A stretch of DNA of 64,000 bases, taken from assembly GCF_025397995.1 (NCBI RefSeq), contig NZ_CP104550.1:1385775-1449774 (forward strand), in the 5' to 3' direction. Every line of letters starts with the position of its first letter. Position 1 is the stretch's first letter. Positions 27,928 through 39,456 of the stretch are shown piece after piece. Both the position numbers and the translations under genes were made by a program. A model generated the notes under the pieces. The model had not been told where the DNA came from, made no database searches, and saw nothing but the letters and a program-made list of their open reading frames with translations. The DNA comes from Methanothermobacter wolfeii. Lineage in GTDB: Archaea; Methanobacteriota; Methanobacteria; Methanobacteriales; Methanothermobacteraceae.

Positions 27928-28724
27928 TAATCATCACCTAGCCTTTTTCTTAGGTCTTCCTTGAATACATCCATACCGAATCCGCCCATGGTACGGCCTG
28001 TGTGTATGTTCTCAACAACTTCAATTGCCTCTTTATCATCCCTCATAGCAATGTTGTCCTTCCTGTAGATTGTTGTGATCTTCCTGAGCTCCTCCTCATC
28101 CAGGGGCTGGCCCATATCCACAGGTTCATCAAGGGGCCTTCCGACCTGTTCCTTGACGTAGACGACGTGGCCTGTTTCCTCATCAAAGACGTACCTCTGG
28201 AGGGCGTCGAACATGAGACCGTTTTCATCGAGTCTGAGGGAGTGTCCGTGGACTGTGGCACCCCTTATACCTGTTGTTGCAGGGTCGAAGAGTTCTGTTT
28301 CAACCAGTTCCTTTGAGACCCCTTCAAGGTCAAGTTCCCTCATCTCAATAACCTGCCTTCCTGAGAGTGTACCTGTGTCAACACCACGGTACCTCCACAT
28401 GTAGGTCCTTGCCCTGTCGTATGGCTGGGCAGGTGCATTGTACATGGAGTCCGCGAACTGGATGTACCTTACCCTTACACCTTCCTTCGCGCCCTGTATT
28501 GGTTCCACAAGGTCCCTTACAATGTCCTCTTCAAAGTCCATTTCATCGAGTGGTGGGTGCACGGACTTGTAACTTTCACCGGGGTTCCTGTGTCCCAGGA
28601 CCTTGACCAGGTCCTCATCTGATATTTCCCTTAATTTACGTAATTCGTAATCAGGGTTCATGTGTTTTCTTCTGTTTTCAGCTATCCTGGTTTCCCCAGG
28701 AGTGTACTGGGCTTTGTAAGACAT
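27927..28724 (-). CDS. mrtG: Methyl-coenzyme M reductase II, gamma subunit
   Basis: Gamma subunit of MCR II, 265 residues. It parallels Mcr[23 protein letters not shown] at the N terminus, [20 protein letters not shown], and [19 protein letters not shown], which line the coenzyme channel. The C-terminal extension is slightly longer than in McrG. It is coupled to mrtA by overlapping stop and start codons. No mrtC lies between mrtD and mrtG, unlike the mcr operon. Confidence 0.96.
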   Translation of the reverse strand: MSYKAQYTPGETRIAENRRKHMNPDYELRKLREISDEDLVKVLGHRNPGESYKSVHPPLDEMDFEEDIVRDLVEPIQGAKEGVRVRYIQFADSMYNAPAQPYDRARTYMWRYRGVDTGTLSGRQVIEMRELDLEGVSKELVETELFDPATTGIRGATVHGHSLRLDENGLMFDALQRYVFDEETGHVVYVKEQVGRPLDEPVDMGQPLDEEELRKITTIYRKDNIAMRDDKEAIEVVENIHTGRTMGGFGMDVFKEDLRKRLGDD

Positions 28725-28765
28725 ATCATAACCTCACAATCATTTTATATTGACAACCGTGTCCT

Positions 28766-29227
28766 TCAACTTGAACTTGGATCAACCATTCCTATTACTC
28801 TTGGATCTATTTTATCCTCAAAGTTCAATCCGTATTTGAGGTAATCGGATATGGTGATGTCCTTCTTTGTGAAGGCGCCTACGAATACCCTGTAGGAGCA
28901 TGGGAGCACGTCTTCCAGGATCTCTTCAATTGTTTCCATCCTCTCCGCCAGGGCTTCCGGGAGTATGCCCACGATGATCTCACCGACCTTCACCCTGAGC
29001 TCTACTTCTTCTCCCCTGACTGTTATTGTTTTCCTGTCGCTGTGCCTGACCTCTGTTCCCCTTGCAGGTCCATAGTAGACCCTGTCTGGTATGGATGGTC
29101 CGTGGACAAGGACCCTTACTATCCCGTCGAGTTCGTATATCCTGTTCAGCAGCTTCTCAACTGTCTCTGGTTTGAGAAGCCTCTGGGGGAAGATCTTTAT
29201 ATCGACGAATCCTGTTTCTTCTGACAT
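28766..29227 (-). CDS. mrtD: Methyl-coenzyme M reductase operon protein D (MrtD)
   Basis: Homologue of McrD, an accessory protein that is not part of the mature enzyme and is thought to act in MCR assembly or activation. The protein runs MSEETGFVDIKIFPQRLLKPETVEKLLNRI, close in pattern to McrD ([22 protein letters not shown]). The ATG at 29227 is favoured over a GTG six bases upstream, giving 153 residues. It lies between mrtB and mrtG. Confidence 0.92.
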   Translation of the reverse strand: MSEETGFVDIKIFPQRLLKPETVEKLLNRIYELDGIVRVLVHGPSIPDRVYYGPARGTEVRHSDRKTITVRGEEVELRVKVGEIIVGILPEALAERMETIEEILEDVLPCSYRVFVGAFTKKDITISDYLKYGLNFEDKIDPRVIGMVDPSSS

Positions 29228-29246
29228 GCTCACTCCCCATGGTAAC

Positions 29247-30578
<1,332 letters not shown>

Positions 30579-30979
30579 GGTATTCACACCTCTTGTTTTA
30601 TTTATTTATTAATAAAATTTATTATTTTATTAATAAAACTGATGGTATCATGGAACATGGTTTCAGTGCCTGAAAGAAACCTTCATGTTATACCGAAGTT
30701 CATCCTCCAACCTCCAGAGCACAGCCCATATTAGAACAGACCATACCAGATTTGCAGTTATTAACCAGTATTAACGGGCATATAACCGCTTATGCTTCAG
30801 TTTTCTGACATCTATGACTCTATTGAATAAGAAAAAAGGATAATATAAATGTTTTCAAAAGGAAAAAAAGAAAAATTTTAAATATTAAAAATCGTTTTTC
30901 ATAAAAATAATCATCCATGTAATAACAGCATTCCTGCAGAAGGGGTCTCATGGATGAAAACAGAAAAAAAGAGGAGGGG
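30579..30979 (-). promoter_or_regulatory. AT-rich spacer with the mrt promoter region
   Basis: About 400 bases between mrtB and the mvhB stop. It is strongly AT-rich next to mrtB (repeated TTTATT and AATAAA runs at 30598-30640) and again at 30840-30915. Several TATA-like stretches occur, for example a minus-strand AATATTTAAAAT near 30885, so I cannot single out one start site. No gene is visible. Confidence 0.5.
30964..30970 (-). terminator. T-run terminator of the mvh operon
   Basis: Seven T residues on the minus strand 10 bases past the mvhB stop codon, with a T-rich stretch continuing downstream. Confidence 0.5.
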
Positions 30980-32218
30980 TTATTTCAGTGAAAGTGCATT
31001 TTTTGGACAGGCAGGTATGCACTGATCACAGAGTATGCAGAATCCCTTGAGGGGTACCTTCTCCTCTGTGAGTTTCAGCATGTCGTAGGGGCATGCCTCT
31101 ATACAGTCACCGCACTCGTCACAGAGCGCAGGGTTGTACTGCACCCTCTTCCTTTTAACAACCTCTCCATCAACCACCTTGTCCATGTCCACAAGGCTCA
31201 GTGCACCCTTAGGACATGCCATGGTACATGCACCGCAGCGGGTACACATTGCAAAGGATGGCTCCTCATCCACCTTCACATTATCAGGCAGCTTCATGCC
31301 CTCCTTTGTCACGACCCTTATGGCATCGTTTGGACAGATGTTTGCACATGCACCGATGAAGTCACACTTCTCTTCATCCCAGACAAGGCCCTCTTCACTG
31401 GCCGGTTTGGCGGGTCCGAGTTCCACTTCAAGGTCGATGGCATCCACCGGACAGAGCTGTTCACAGAGACCGCATGCTGTACAGATGGCTGGGAGTTCAA
31501 CCGTGAGGTTTGATGCTTTTGCTGTTATGAAGTCCCCGGGGCATGCCTCAACACAGGTGTTACACCCGATACATGCCTCTTCATCAAGTTCAAATTTCTT
31601 GATCTCCTTGGACCTCTTCTCTGGTTTCCTGCCTGATATGAAGACAGCGTTCCACGGGCAGGTCTGTGCACATACACCGCACTTTATACAGGTGTCCTCA
31701 TCTATCTCAATGACGCCGCCGACCTCCTCAAGGGTTATGGCGTCAACAGGACACTCGGGTACGCACATTCCACACCCGACACAGTCCGCAATGAATACCG
31801 GGCCCTCAATGTCCAGTTCAATCTTTGCAGGTTCCTTTATGCCCTCAACGCCTATGACTCCAACCGGGCATATGTCAACACACTTCTGGCACATGACGCA
31901 GAAGCCCTGGAGCGGTATCTTTTTAACCTTGCCCTCTTCAAGTTTCAGGGTCTGGGGAGGGCAGACCTCCACGCAGTCCCCGCACTCGTTACACTTATCA
32001 GGGTTGAAGACTATCCTGCCCTGTGTATTCCCTGCTTCATCAACCACAAGGTCCTCGAGTTTGAGGGCCCCTGTTGGACAGGTTGCAACACATTTGGGTT
32101 CCCCGCCACAGATGTCACAGTAGATGACATCTTCAGGTGTTACCTCAATGGCTGCAGTTGGGCAGGTACCCTGACAGGCCCCGCACCTTATGCAGTCCTC
32201 TTTATTGACAACTATCAT
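30980..32218 (-). CDS. mvhB: Polyferredoxin of the Mvh hydrogenase operon
   Basis: Electron carrier of 412 residues made of six tandem two-cluster ferredoxin units, twelve cluster motifs in all (for example [12 protein letters not shown] first and [12 protein letters not shown] last). Two motifs deviate: the second has extra residues ([15 protein letters not shown]), and the ninth, [12 protein letters not shown], lacks the second cysteine. It is the last gene of mvhDGAB. Physiological partners of MvhB are not settled; it co-purifies poorly with the hydrogenase in what I recall of the literature. Confidence 0.95.
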   Translation of the reverse strand: MIVVNKEDCIRCGACQGTCPTAAIEVTPEDVIYCDICGGEPKCVATCPTGALKLEDLVVDEAGNTQGRIVFNPDKCNECGDCVEVCPPQTLKLEEGKVKKIPLQGFCVMCQKCVDICPVGVIGVEGIKEPAKIELDIEGPVFIADCVGCGMCVPECPVDAITLEEVGGVIEIDEDTCIKCGVCAQTCPWNAVFISGRKPEKRSKEIKKFELDEEACIGCNTCVEACPGDFITAKASNLTVELPAICTACGLCEQLCPVDAIDLEVELGPAKPASEEGLVWDEEKCDFIGACANICPNDAIRVVTKEGMKLPDNVKVDEEPSFAMCTRCGACTMACPKGALSLVDMDKVVDGEVVKRKRVQYNPALCDECGDCIEACPYDMLKLTEEKVPLKGFCILCDQCIPACPKNALSLK

Positions 32219-32238
32219 TTTACCACCTTCTGGTGAAA

Positions 32239-33657
32239 TCAGATCCTTTTAACAAGGTCGCCTTCACTGTCGTAAACTTCCAAGGTGGCAAGTCTCATCT
32301 GACTGTCAATGGTGTGTGTTGCACAGGAGAGACATGGGTCGTATGCCCTTATAACCATCTCCATGAGGTTGAATATCTTATCATCCACTTCAACACCTGG
32401 CTTGATGTAGTCCTGGGCAACCTTCTGGATACCCATCTCCATGGCAGGGTTGTTCTGGATTGATGCAACCACGATGTTTGCCCTGGTGATGAGTCCATTT
32501 TCATCACAGGTGTAGTGGTGTGTGAGTGTTCCCCTTGGTGCCTCAACTATACCCACACCATCTCCTGCCTGTCTCTCAAGGGAGTCAGGGAATTTTTCAC
32601 CTGAAAGGTCGCCTTCAAGGGCGTCTGCGGCGCATTCAGCACATGCAAGGATCTCTATGAGCCTTGCCCAGTGGTAGAGGAGTGTCTGCTGTGCGTATCC
32701 GAAGTTTTCCCTGAATTCCTTGAAGTACTCCTGTGCCTTTGGAGCGGCATCAGGCATCTTGTCTGCAACGTTGAGCCTTGAGAGTGGTGATACACGGTAT
32801 ACACCATCAGGGTAGCCAAGGTCCTTGATGTACGGGAATTTGAGCCATGAGTACGGTTTAACATGCTCTGCGATTGTGTCGGCATAGTCTGCTGGCTTGA
32901 ACTCCCTGAACATGTTTCCTTCCTTGTCCTTGATCCTCACGACACCGTCGTAGACGTCCCATACACCGTCCTTAACAAGGCCTGTGTGGTATGTTTCAAT
33001 GTTCCCGAGGGAGTTCACAAGGTCAATGTTCTCCTCGAATATTGGCACTGCAAGTTCAAGGGTGGCCTCTGCAAGTTCAACGTTCCTCTGGGCCTTCTTG
33101 AGAAGGTCCTTCTGTGTTTCATCATCGAGTTCTGTTGAAATACCTCCTGGTGTGGAGGATGTTGGGTGTATCGGTCGGCCACCTATTGCCCTGACGAGTT
33201 CAAGGGCGTTTTTACGTAGCTCTATGGCCTGAAGTGCAACGTCAGGTGCGTCCTTTATGATCTGGAAAACGTTCCTGGTTTTCCTGTCCTTGCCTGCTAT
33301 GAAGTCAGGGGCTGCGAGGAAGTAGAAGTGCAGTCCGTGGGAGTGCATGTATGAGCCCCAGTTCATTATCTCCCTCATCTTGTAGGCGGCAGGCAGGATA
33401 TCATCCGGTTCGAATCCGAAGCATGCGTCAACTGCCTTGGCAGCTGCAAGGTGATGCTGAACGTCACAGATACCGCAGATCCTTGGAACTATCCTTGGTG
33501 CTTCCTCAATTGGTCTTCCCTGGAGGAACTTTTCGAATCCACGGAATTCCATGATGTGGAGTCTGGTGTCTTCAACATTACCTGCATCATCAAGGTGTAC
33601 GGTAATCTTGGCATGGCCCTCGATACGGGTTACAGGTTCCATTGTGAGTTTAACCAT
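32239..33657 (-). CDS. mvhA: F420-non-reducing [NiFe]-hydrogenase, large subunit
   Basis: Catalytic subunit with the NiFe site. The N-terminal ligand pair is in [11 protein letters not shown], and the C-terminal pair is in [10 protein letters not shown] near residue 450; the residues after that His are the usual site of maturation proteolysis. The 472 residues fit Mvh. It supplies electrons from H2 through MvhG and MvhD to the heterodisulfide reductase complex, where they are bifurcated to ferredoxin and CoM-S-S-CoB. Its ATG directly follows the mvhG stop. Confidence 0.97.
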   Translation of the reverse strand: MVKLTMEPVTRIEGHAKITVHLDDAGNVEDTRLHIMEFRGFEKFLQGRPIEEAPRIVPRICGICDVQHHLAAAKAVDACFGFEPDDILPAAYKMREIMNWGSYMHSHGLHFYFLAAPDFIAGKDRKTRNVFQIIKDAPDVALQAIELRKNALELVRAIGGRPIHPTSSTPGGISTELDDETQKDLLKKAQRNVELAEATLELAVPIFEENIDLVNSLGNIETYHTGLVKDGVWDVYDGVVRIKDKEGNMFREFKPADYADTIAEHVKPYSWLKFPYIKDLGYPDGVYRVSPLSRLNVADKMPDAAPKAQEYFKEFRENFGYAQQTLLYHWARLIEILACAECAADALEGDLSGEKFPDSLERQAGDGVGIVEAPRGTLTHHYTCDENGLITRANIVVASIQNNPAMEMGIQKVAQDYIKPGVEVDDKIFNLMEMVIRAYDPCLSCATHTIDSQMRLATLEVYDSEGDLVKRI

Positions 33658-34584
33658 CTATTTACCCTCCTTCTTTATTTTCATTGGTACGAGTGCGGCT
33701 GGAAGTGTGAAGGTGTAGAATGTTCCAACAATATCATCCAGCTGTTCAGCCACTTCCTCAGGGTCGACGGTTTTGTCCTCTTCGACCTTGTAGTCAGAGG
33801 CTATAGCACTTATCATCTTGGCGCCCTGGTCCTCGACACGTGCTGTTGGACCGTAGCAGCCACGGCATGGTATGGCTATGCTGGGGCACTCTGCTCCGCA
33901 TATGGATACTGTTGCTGGACCCATGCAGATGAGGCCCTGGGGTATGAGGCACAGGTCATCTTCTGGTTTACCGACCTCGAACTGCCTCTTTATGAAGTCC
34001 ATTGCAAGGCCTTCCGGTGGTTTTTCCCTTGGGCAGACTTCACAGAGGTTTGTCTGTGGCAGTTCAACTTCTTCGCCCTTTAGCAGGGCCAGTACAACTT
34101 CTGCAACCACATCTGACCTTGGTGGGCATCCTGGCACCTCAAAGTCAACGTCTATTACTTCACCGAGGGGTTTGACCCTTCCTTCAAGGTGCGGTACCTC
34201 TTCGGATGGTATCACGCCTTCCTCGTTTGGTGTGGTTATGGAGTTTATGTATGCCTCTTCGATGACCTCATCCTTATCCCAGAGGTTCCTGAGGCCAGGT
34301 ATTCCTCCATAAACTGCACATGTACCGTAACTTATGACAAATTTTGCCTTTTCTCTCAGTTCTTCGGCGAATTCCCTGTTTTCATCGTTTACGATTCCAC
34401 CCTCTATGATCACAACGTCAAGTTCAGGGATTTCATCATATTTTGTGTCCATTAAAACAGGGCTGAATTCAAAGTCAGCAAGTTCCATCACATCAATAAG
34501 TGCTTCGTGGAAGTCTGCGATGGATAGGTGGCATCCGGCGCATCCTCCAAGCCACATTGTTCCTATTTTTACTTTTTCGGCCAT
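33658..34584 (-). CDS. mvhG: F420-non-reducing [NiFe]-hydrogenase, small subunit
   Basis: Iron-sulfur small subunit of 308 residues that carries electrons from MvhA. Proximal cluster ligands begin with WLGGCAGCH near residue 15 and continue with SYGTCAVYGG and VPGCPPRSD; later cysteines are in CEVCPREK and CGAECPSIAIPCRGC for the medial and distal clusters. There is no twin-arginine signal, consistent with a cytoplasmic enzyme. Stop and start codons of mvhG and mvhA abut. Confidence 0.96.
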   Translation of the reverse strand: MAEKVKIGTMWLGGCAGCHLSIADFHEALIDVMELADFEFSPVLMDTKYDEIPELDVVIIEGGIVNDENREFAEELREKAKFVISYGTCAVYGGIPGLRNLWDKDEVIEEAYINSITTPNEEGVIPSEEVPHLEGRVKPLGEVIDVDFEVPGCPPRSDVVAEVVLALLKGEEVELPQTNLCEVCPREKPPEGLAMDFIKRQFEVGKPEDDLCLIPQGLICMGPATVSICGAECPSIAIPCRGCYGPTARVEDQGAKMISAIASDYKVEEDKTVDPEEVAEQLDDIVGTFYTFTLPAALVPMKIKKEGK

Positions 34585-34596
34585 TTAACATCCTCC

Positions 34597-35022
34597 TTAT
34601 GCTTCAGCTAACTGTTTTTTGAGTGGGGATGGACCAAGGGCCCTTATTCTGTCAACCATCATCTTAACGGTTTCAGCGAACTTTTCACCCTCTGATGCGG
34701 ATATCCAGTCGTGGTGGATCCTTTCCCTGCCGATTCCAAGTTCATCTGCCAGTTTGTAGATGAGTCTCATTCTCCTGTCCAGTTTGTAGTTCCCTGCATC
34801 GTAGTGGCAGTCACCATGGTGGCATCCTGTTACCAGAACACCGTCGGCGCCTTCCCTGAATGCCTTGAGAACGAACTGTGGCTCTATCCTTCCTGAGCAC
34901 ATCACACGGATAACCCTAATGTTTGTAGGGTACTGCATCCTCGCTGTTCCGGCGGTGTCGGCCCCACCGTAGGAACACCAGTTACAACAGAACATCACAA
35001 TTTTTATGTCATCTTCAGCCAT
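34597..35022 (-). CDS. mvhD: Mvh hydrogenase delta subunit, link to HdrA
   Basis: Protein of 141 residues with a [2Fe-2S] site that passes electrons from the hydrogenase to HdrA. Cysteines lie in [15 protein letters not shown] near residue 13, VMCSGR, and [15 protein letters not shown]. It is the first gene of mvhDGAB and preceded by an AGGAGG site. A close paralogue, flpD, lies at 36826-37251 with the same cysteine pattern. Confidence 0.96.
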   Translation of the reverse strand: MAEDDIKIVMFCCNWCSYGGADTAGTARMQYPTNIRVIRVMCSGRIEPQFVLKAFREGADGVLVTGCHHGDCHYDAGNYKLDRRMRLIYKLADELGIGRERIHHDWISASEGEKFAETVKMMVDRIRALGPSPLKKQLAEA

Positions 35023-35120
35023 AGAGTTTCCTCCTTGCTTTTTGGGTTGTACTATAACTGTACTTGGTATATGGTTTAGGAGGGGTGAGTATAAAGGTTA
35101 CTTATGAAACAATTTAGAAA

Positions 35121-35136
35121 GTTTTATATATGTGGT
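35121..35136 (-). promoter_or_regulatory. TATA candidate for the mvh operon
   Basis: The minus strand reads ACCACATATATAAAAC about 105 bases before the mvhD ATG; a second candidate, CCTTTATAC, lies nearer at about 35084-35092. Either could serve the operon. Confidence 0.4.
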
Positions 35137-35194
35137 TAAAATTTTTATTATTTTTAATACCCCTCCTTTTATCCATCGGCCTTCACTGGAGTGA

Positions 35195-36712
35195 TCATAG
35201 GAGGGTTATGGCGTCGGTGAATTTTTCGGAAATTCCTGCAGATATCTGTGGAATGGTTGTTGATATCACCGAAGAGTCTGCCAGTTCATAGGCCCTCCTA
35301 TCATCGGATCCTCCACCGTGAACCCCTGATTTGAGTTCAGAGCTGAGGTTATCCACGGTTACAGACTCGACCCACGGGTCCCTGTCCACGAGGATGAATT
35401 CATCCACCAGGCCGTCCAGTTTCTTTGCAATGACCCATGAAACAAATCTTGCACCGAATACTGCGACCGTTCCAGATATTTCACCGGCTTCAGCCATTTC
35501 AACAAGGCCATTCACATCCCTTTTTACCCGGACCCTCTCATAGATGGGTGTTGATGGGAGGCAGGCCCAGTGGGCGTCGCCCACATAGGTGTAACCTATC
35601 CTTTCAGGGTAAACGTTCTCTGTGCCGCTGGCCTTAACCGCCGCTGCAAGGGCCTCGAGCTGGGGCTTCTGTACAGGTACCGGTGTGAGGCCAGCCGGGA
35701 CCTCATCCCTCATTATCTTCATGACCCTTGGAAGCCCGAATCTACCCCTCCTGGCTGTCCCTGGACTGTAACCGCACATGTATCCATGATGATTCCTGGG
35801 GAACCCTGTGATTATTGCATTGAGACCCGCCCTGAGTCCTATGCGGCATTCATCCTCATAGGCACCGTTGGTTGCAACTATCTTTCCAGGTGTCAGTATC
35901 CTTGCAGCCGCAACCGCCCCTGCAAAGGCGTCCAGACGGTTACCTGCAAGGTTGAAGGGGCCTCCCTCTATAACAAATACATCCACCCCCATCTCAAGTC
36001 CTGCCTCAAAGCCTGAGATCAGGTCATCATACCCGTCGCCAACGAACATTATGGCCTCAACACCCTTACCGTGCTTTCTTGCGATTTCAAGGACCTCCTC
36101 TGCCTCGCTAAGTGGTGCTGCATGTGTATCGGCACCCTGGACCGGTGTAAGGTTAACCGCCACCGAGGATGCGAGTTCAACCCATTCTTCTCTGTCCGGG
36201 AGGCCCTCCTTCTCCCTGTCAATGAGCCTCGAGTGTATGCGTTCCCTCGGGCAGCCCTCAAAGGGCGGTCCCTCGAGGTAGCACTGGCCCCCGCAGCCTG
36301 TTATTGAAGGAGGGAACCTCATGGGACCGTATCGTCCAAAGTGGTCAAGGTCGAGGGGGACCTCGGTTATCTCACGGACATCCCTCATGAGTTCTACCGG
36401 CCGCATACCGTAGTTCTCGGCGATGTCTGCAAATGCATATGCACACACGTGTATGGTTGCTCCGATGGCATCTGCTACCATGCAGTTTCCAAGGAGGTCC
36501 ATCCTCTCAAGGTCGGATGCGCATGTCCCTACAATGAGCTCCGTGAGGTCACATCCCAGTGGAAATCTCTTGAAGGTTGCTCCGAGTTTGATTTTATCCT
36601 CTCTTGATAGGTCAGAAACAGCATCCACCACCTCTGTGACGTTCCTGTCCATCTTAATGATTTCCCATGCAGCTTCCGGGTCATTTATGGCTTCCCTGAT
36701 GATGTCATGCAT
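35195..36712 (-). CDS. hcgG: HcgG (FlpA), FeGP cofactor biosynthesis protein
   Basis: Protein of 505 residues needed for making the iron-guanylylpyridinol cofactor of [Fe]-hydrogenase; also known as FlpA, last gene of flpECBDA. I recall it being described as an unusual radical SAM enzyme. Cysteines cluster in ITGCGGQCYLEGPPFEGC (Cys140, 144, 154), which is not the usual CX3CX2C; other cysteines are at 54, 64, 77 and 90. I start at the ATG at 36712, six bases after AAGGTG; a TTG 63 bases upstream has no ribosome binding site. A spacer of 113 AT-rich bases separates it from flpD, so it may also have its own promoter. Confidence 0.82.
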   Translation of the reverse strand: MHDIIREAINDPEAAWEIIKMDRNVTEVVDAVSDLSREDKIKLGATFKRFPLGCDLTELIVGTCASDLERMDLLGNCMVADAIGATIHVCAYAFADIAENYGMRPVELMRDVREITEVPLDLDHFGRYGPMRFPPSITGCGGQCYLEGPPFEGCPRERIHSRLIDREKEGLPDREEWVELASSVAVNLTPVQGADTHAAPLSEAEEVLEIARKHGKGVEAIMFVGDGYDDLISGFEAGLEMGVDVFVIEGGPFNLAGNRLDAFAGAVAAARILTPGKIVATNGAYEDECRIGLRAGLNAIITGFPRNHHGYMCGYSPGTARRGRFGLPRVMKIMRDEVPAGLTPVPVQKPQLEALAAAVKASGTENVYPERIGYTYVGDAHWACLPSTPIYERVRVKRDVNGLVEMAEAGEISGTVAVFGARFVSWVIAKKLDGLVDEFILVDRDPWVESVTVDNLSSELKSGVHGGGSDDRRAYELADSSVISTTIPQISAGISEKFTDAITLL

Positions 36713-36825
36713 AACTTTCACCTTAACTTCACTGTGATTCACTATTAGGGGAGTGCCTGATTTAAGCTTTGACAAAAATTTTAAGTTAATAAAAATGGGG
36801 TGAAAAAGGTGGGAGTGGTATTAAC

Positions 36826-37251
36826 TCACTTTCCGGCCCGGTATTTCTCCTTCCTCCTGAGTGGCCCTAGGGCCTTCACCTGGTCATGGAATTCCTGCAT
36901 TGTCTTCTGGAATTTTTCACCCTCTGATGCTGATATCCAGTCCCATCTGAACCTTTCCTTTTCAATTCCAAATTCTGGGAGTATGTCCTCAATGAACTGG
37001 GCTCTTCTCTTCCACTTGTAGTTTCCTGAATCGTAGTGACAGTCACCTATATGGCATCCCCCAACGAATACACCGTCCGCGCCTTCCCTGAATGCCTTGA
37101 GTATCATTGAGGCGTTTACACGACCAGAGCACATCACCCGTATTATCCGGACGTTGGGGGGGTACTGCATCCTCGCTGTTCCGGCGGTGTCGGCCCCGCC
37201 GTAGGAACACCAGTTACAGCAGAATCCAACCATTTTTGGTTCGAAGCTCAT
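36826..37251 (-). CDS. flpD: MvhD paralogue FlpD
   Basis: Electron-transfer protein of 141 residues very similar to Mvh[27 protein letters not shown] and [15 protein letters not shown]. MvhD-type subunits dock F420- or H2-dependent dehydrogenases to HdrA, so FlpD probably connects FlpB/FlpC to heterodisulfide reductase or a similar acceptor. It follows flpB with an AGGTG site five bases before the ATG. Confidence 0.9.
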   Translation of the reverse strand: MSFEPKMVGFCCNWCSYGGADTAGTARMQYPPNVRIIRVMCSGRVNASMILKAFREGADGVFVGGCHIGDCHYDSGNYKWKRRAQFIEDILPEFGIEKERFRWDWISASEGEKFQKTMQEFHDQVKALGPLRRKEKYRAGK

Positions 37252-37260
37252 TTTATCACC

Positions 37261-38403
37261 TCAGTCCTTTTCCCCGCTGAACATTGGTGGCAGTTGCTGG
37301 CTGATACCTGCTGTGAACCCGGTTCTATCGCGGTACTTCCTCTGGATCCTATGGTAGATCCTTGCAACTGGGATGTCCATGGGGCAGACGTCCTCGCACT
37401 GGCCGCAGTTAATGCAGCTGAATCCCATGTGGGACATTCTGACCCCCTGGAATGTGAGGGGGTCCGGTGTGCGGTCCTCTGCCTCCATGAGGTAGTCCCT
37501 TTCAAGTTCACATTCATTGCAGAAGCAGACCGGGCATGCGTCCCTGCATGCGAAGCAGTTTATGCAGCGCCTCCAGTATTCATCCCATTCCTCAATGGAT
37601 GGGTACTCCTCTTCAAGGTATTTGTCCTGGAATTCTCCCGCCATCCTTATCATGGCCTTCTCGATTTTATCCCTGATATCTATCATCTTCTTGGGGAGAG
37701 TTTTTGTCTCAATGTAGCCCCCGCTTCTTGCTCCCTCAAGGAGTTTTTCACCCCTCTCCGTGTTCACCTCTATGAAGGTCCATCCTTCCTCGGCTCCCCA
37801 GTTACCGCAGGCGATGTCGGCGTTCCTCGGGACCATCATCTCGCATCTCTGGCAGTTTTCACGTCTGCCGAAACCCTCCTCCTCAAGGTAGTCTATTGAT
37901 ATCTCCCTGCGGGTTCCATCTGCAAGTTCAACTATGAATTTCCCCTTATCGATCTCCTCCTTCACAACCTCGTCGGGGTCCACCTCATAGAACAGCTCTA
38001 TCATCTCCCGAGCTGAAACCGGCCTGATGGTTCCTCCACAGTTGAGTCCTATCTTGTATACCCTTTCAGGGTCTATCTGGTGCCTCTTCTCAAGTTCCCT
38101 TATGGCCATGGCATCGCATGGTTTGACAGCCACTCCAAGCCTCATTTCCCTGAGATGTTTTGAGATCAGGTCACCGAACATTGTGGGCGCACAGTGCAGT
38201 GAGCCGCAGGTTGATACTATGTCCTCAGAGCTCTCAATGAGTGCCGGGATACCGTCGTAGATGTCATCTCCCCTTTCAAGGGTCAGAACACCGTCTACTA
38301 TGTCCTTATCCAGCATGTACTTGAATATGCCTGTGACGGCACCGCCACATTCTCCCCTCTTCCTGATTTCCTCATCGGTTGATCTTGCAAGCAGGTATTT
38401 CAT
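37261..38403 (-). CDS. flpB: FdhB/FrhB-like F420-binding iron-sulfur protein FlpB
   Basis: Homologue of the beta subunits of formate dehydrogenase and F420-reducing hydrogenase, which hold FAD and oxidise or reduce F420. Family marks are GGAVTGIFKYMLDKDIVDGVL, CGSLHCAP, KPCDAMAIREL and CQRCEMMVPRNADIACG. Two extra [4Fe-4S] motifs follow: CINCFACRDACPVCFC and CINCGQCEDVCP. The ATG at 38403, six bases after AGGTG, gives 380 residues. It lies between flpC and flpD. Confidence 0.85.
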   Translation of the reverse strand: MKYLLARSTDEEIRKRGECGGAVTGIFKYMLDKDIVDGVLTLERGDDIYDGIPALIESSEDIVSTCGSLHCAPTMFGDLISKHLREMRLGVAVKPCDAMAIRELEKRHQIDPERVYKIGLNCGGTIRPVSAREMIELFYEVDPDEVVKEEIDKGKFIVELADGTRREISIDYLEEEGFGRRENCQRCEMMVPRNADIACGNWGAEEGWTFIEVNTERGEKLLEGARSGGYIETKTLPKKMIDIRDKIEKAMIRMAGEFQDKYLEEEYPSIEEWDEYWRRCINCFACRDACPVCFCNECELERDYLMEAEDRTPDPLTFQGVRMSHMGFSCINCGQCEDVCPMDIPVARIYHRIQRKYRDRTGFTAGISQQLPPMFSGEKD

Positions 38404-38408
38404 TCCAG

Positions 38409-39452
38409 TCACCTCTCCAGGTAATCTGAAATTCTTTCAAATATTTCTCCATCTGTAAGGACTCCCGCTGGTCTGGGGAGTGCTGGTTCAAGTCTCTGGG
38501 TGTATCCAAGGGCATTTGTGTATGAGCCTGATTTTTCACACCAGGCGGCTGTGGGGATGAAGACATCGGGACTGTATTCTCCCCTCCTTATGGACTGTAG
38601 AACAAGAAAGTCTGATCTGATTTCATGGTCAGCCTCTGCTCCCGGATCGATTAACCATACAATTTCGGCTTCTGCGGGCGGTTCACTCAATGGTTTGAGG
38701 TGTTTCATGACCCCCCTTGTGTTGAAGTCCTCAAGGATGGGGATGACATCAAGTCCCTTCCGGTCTGCAAGTTCAACGACGCTTCCTATGACCCCTGGTA
38801 TCTCGGGTGTTATGATGAGGAGTGATCCTTCAGGGAGTTCCTCAAGGGCGCCGACAAGTTCCTCCGCTCCACTGAAGCGGATGTGTGAATTGAAGTTGAG
38901 GCTCATCCTGGTTGAGTCCCGTGTGTCATAGGATCTTACCTCTGCACCCCTCTCGGCTGCATGGAATATCCTCCTTCCAATTAGGGGCGCGCAGGTCAGT
39001 GGATCGCCGATGACAGCTATACTTTTATAATCTTTAATTTTCTCGATTTTGACTTCAGGGTAGCTGAATTCAGGGAAACCCGTTAATACACCTGCATTTA
39101 TTCCAAGTTTTTCTGTGAGTTCACCGAGCTTTGCTGCCTCTTCATCTGTAAGGGTCCCTGTTGCAAGAACAGATATCTGTTCAGGGGATGTGGAACTCAG
39201 CTTATCTGCAAGCAGTGACAGTGCATCTTCCCAGCCGGCACCCGTGAGTGCTCCTGATTTTTTTATGGCGGGGGATGTTATCCTCTCCTTTACGGGTATC
39301 TCATGGCATTCCCTGCCGGGTCTGCAGGTCTTCCCCTCATTAACAGGGTGCCTCTTGTAGGGGTAGGTACCCACCGGGGATCCTTCAATTTCTATAAGGT
39401 TCACCCCGCAGCCGGCACTGCAGGATGGGCATACTGTATGTTTCACCATCAT
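38409..39452 (-). CDS. flpC: Truncated formate dehydrogenase alpha-like protein FlpC
   Basis: Related to FdhA, FwdB and NuoG but only 347 residues, about half the length of FdhA. The [4Fe-4S] site is intact (CPSCSAGC, Cys8/11/15, and Cys43 in GKTCRPG), followed by the WEDAL and ISVLATGTLTDEE segments. Where FdhA has its active-site Cys or selenocysteine, here the chain runs GINAGVLTGFPEFSYPEV without one, and the C-terminal pterin-binding domain is missing; the chain ends soon after the NuoG-like FIPTAAWCEKSGSYTNALGYTQ. It probably moves electrons but does not oxidise formate. Confidence 0.8.
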   Translation of the reverse strand: MMVKHTVCPSCSAGCGVNLIEIEGSPVGTYPYKRHPVNEGKTCRPGRECHEIPVKERITSPAIKKSGALTGAGWEDALSLLADKLSSTSPEQISVLATGTLTDEEAAKLGELTEKLGINAGVLTGFPEFSYPEVKIEKIKDYKSIAVIGDPLTCAPLIGRRIFHAAERGAEVRSYDTRDSTRMSLNFNSHIRFSGAEELVGALEELPEGSLLIITPEIPGVIGSVVELADRKGLDVIPILEDFNTRGVMKHLKPLSEPPAEAEIVWLIDPGAEADHEIRSDFLVLQSIRRGEYSPDVFIPTAAWCEKSGSYTNALGYTQRLEPALPRPAGVLTDGEIFERISDYLER

Positions 39453-39456
39453 CTCT

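Noticed and set aside
31134-32123. Open frame of 329 codons on the plus strand within mvhB
   Set aside because: Antisense shadow of the cysteine-rich polyferredoxin; it is Ser/Thr/His-rich without domain character, while the minus strand encodes twelve cluster motifs.
36713-36775. Upstream TTG start for HcgG
   Set aside because: No ribosome binding site; the ATG at 36712 has AAGGTG six bases before it.
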